Below are positions 63,063-64,000 of a stretch of DNA of 64,000 nucleotides, one piece after another. Source of the stretch: Alkalihalobacillus sp047302405 (GTDB lineage: Bacteria; Bacillota; Bacilli; Bacillales; Bacillaceae_D); contig NZ_CP154853.1 in the NCBI RefSeq assembly GCF_047302405.1, positions 1 through 64,000 on the forward strand, written 5' to 3'. A model generated the notes under the pieces. It did not search any database and had not been told where the DNA came from. It saw only the letters and a list, made by a program, of their open reading frames with translations. Position 1 is the stretch's first letter; each line of letters starts with the position of its first letter. Made by a program: the position numbers and the translations under genes.

Positions 63063-63106
63063 TTCACATTCCTGGGTAGGAAATGAATCATAGCTAATAA
63101 CCATTC

Positions 63107-63138
63107 AAACCCATCTCTTTTATGAGGTGGGTTTTTTC
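63107..63138 (+). terminator. terminator of the cold-shock gene
   Basis: Stem AACCCATCTC/GAGGTGGGTT, loop TTTTAT, then TTTTTT. Confidence 0.9.
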
Positions 63139-63309
63139 GTTTTTTAGGACCGATTTGAATCTTATCAACAGGTATAAAAAGAATAACTTGTGTATATCTA
63201 ATTTTTCAGATTTTAATCCCGTTCGTCACAGTTTTGTTGTAAAAAGCGTTATAATATATGTATTCAATTTTAATTTTTGTCAAAAGCGGGTAAAGGATGG
63301 TAAGTAGGG

Positions 63310-64000
63310 ATGGGGAAAATTGTTGTGGTCGGCAGTCTGAATATCGATTTGGTGACAGAGGCAGAGCGCTTTCCGTTAAGTGGTGAAACCATTCTTGGTC
63401 AGGCTTTTTATGAGTTTCCAGGTGGTAAAGGGGCTAATCAAGCGGTTGCGGCAGCAAGGCTAGGGGCAGAAGTCATGATGATTGGCTGTATTGGGAAGGA
63501 TATTTTTGGAGAGCGTGTAAAGGAAAACCTAATGAACGAAAAGATTGATTGCACAGGAGTTTTGGAAGTTGATGATGTGCAGACAGGAATCGCCCAGATT
63601 ACGGTGGCGAACGACAATAATTCAATCGTCGTTGTCCCTGGTGCGAATGCAGCTTTATCGATCGATTGGATTCAAAAGCAGGAACATTTAATGAAGGAAG
63701 CTGATATGATTCTGTTACAGTTGGAAATTCCGTTGGATGCGGTCCGATATGTGATTGAATTTGCCAATGCCCATCAAATATCGACCATTTTAAACCCAGC
63801 TCCCATCCAAAAGTTGTCAGTAGAGCTTTTAAAAAAAGTTGATTATTTAACTCCGAATGAATCGGAATTTACCCATTTAGTTGGTTGTTCAGAGGAATTA
63901 TTTACAGAAGATACGTTTTTACAATTAAAAGAGAAAGGGTTAGGGCAACTCGTCGTCACTCGTGGTGAAAACGGTGTGAGCTTTTGGAATGAAAAAGAAC
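63310..64000 (+). CDS. rbsK: ribokinase, partial (cut by window end)
   Basis: 230 residues are visible, no stop before 64000. PfkB-family sugar kinase: IVVVGSLNIDLV at the start, the GGKGANQAVAAARLG substrate motif near 41 and ILNPAPIQ, YLTPNESEF near 180, as in RbsK. It phosphorylates ribose at O5. The catalytic DTxGAGD motif would lie beyond the window. ATG 63310 is preferred; AAAGGATGG lies about ten bases upstream. The 170-bp gap before it follows a terminator, so it probably starts a separate transcript (perhaps a ribose operon). Confidence 0.9.
   Translation, partial: MGKIVVVGSLNIDLVTEAERFPLSGETILGQAFYEFPGGKGANQAVAAARLGAEVMMIGCIGKDIFGERVKENLMNEKIDCTGVLEVDDVQTGIAQITVANDNNSIVVVPGANAALSIDWIQKQEHLMKEADMILLQLEIPLDAVRYVIEFANAHQISTILNPAPIQKLSVELLKKVDYLTPNESEFTHLVGCSEELFTEDTFLQLKEKGLGQLVVTRGENGVSFWNEKE

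Overview
The window looks like a chromosome segment of a low-GC, motile, competence-capable Bacillaceae species. The gene set and order (cell-wall polymer locus, LCP enzyme, yvyE, degS-degU, degV, comFA-comFC, yvyF-flgM-flgN-flgK-flgL-yviE-fliW-csrA, hag, flaG, fliD-fliS-fliT) follow the Bacillus subtilis tag/degSU/comF/hag neighbourhood. Very acidic secreted and lipoprotein segments (OppA linker, TEEEL repeats, the 61.4-62.3 kb lipoprotein) hint at an alkaliphilic or halotolerant relative; this is inference, not a species call.

Region 1 (1-8.1 kb) is an accessory zone. An apparently intact IS66-family element sits inside a gene for an alpha/beta-hydrolase-like protein. It heads a leftward gene set that is damaged at both ends. 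Next comes a large secreted glucosaminidase with a 15-bp tandem repeat, and a stand-alone beta-domain protein related to the N-terminal parts of TagF-type enzymes.

Region 2 (8.3-27.3 kb) is a glycerol-phosphate polymer (teichoic-acid-like) locus: GT2 transferase, ABC-2 exporter pair, GtaB, four tandem CDP-glycerol glycerophosphotransferase-family proteins, a CDP-alcohol phosphotransferase with an altered catalytic motif, TagD, a polyprenyl-phosphate sugar-1-P transferase, a second glucosaminidase and an LCP ligase. TagD makes CDP-glycerol, the TagF-like enzymes polymerise it, the ABC pair exports the polymer, and the LCP enzyme probably attaches it to peptidoglycan.

Region 3 (27.3-34.4 kb) is an Lrp/AsnC regulator followed by a complete oligopeptide ABC importer operon (D-F-B-C-A).

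Region 4 (34.6-43.9 kb) holds yvyE, the DegS/DegU two-component system, a striking 23-copy, exactly 52-bp tandem array, a NERD-domain protein gene bracketed by related repeats, degV and comFA/comFC (comFB absent).

Region 5 (44-61.2 kb) is the late flagellar block with recognisable sigma-D-type promoters before flgM, hag and fliD and a CsrA-binding hairpin in the hag leader. It is interrupted by accessory pieces: a LuxR-type regulator, a PD-(D/E)XK-like protein just behind flagellin, a GC-rich dispersed element, a candidate structured leader before a PAS-GGDEF-EAL protein, a PilZ protein, and a YjfB-like protein that appears to use an ATC start codon.

Region 6 (61.3-64 kb) has an acidic lipoprotein, a cold-shock protein with an excellent sigma-A promoter, and the start of a ribokinase gene cut by the window end. 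No tRNA, rRNA or CRISPR array was recognised.
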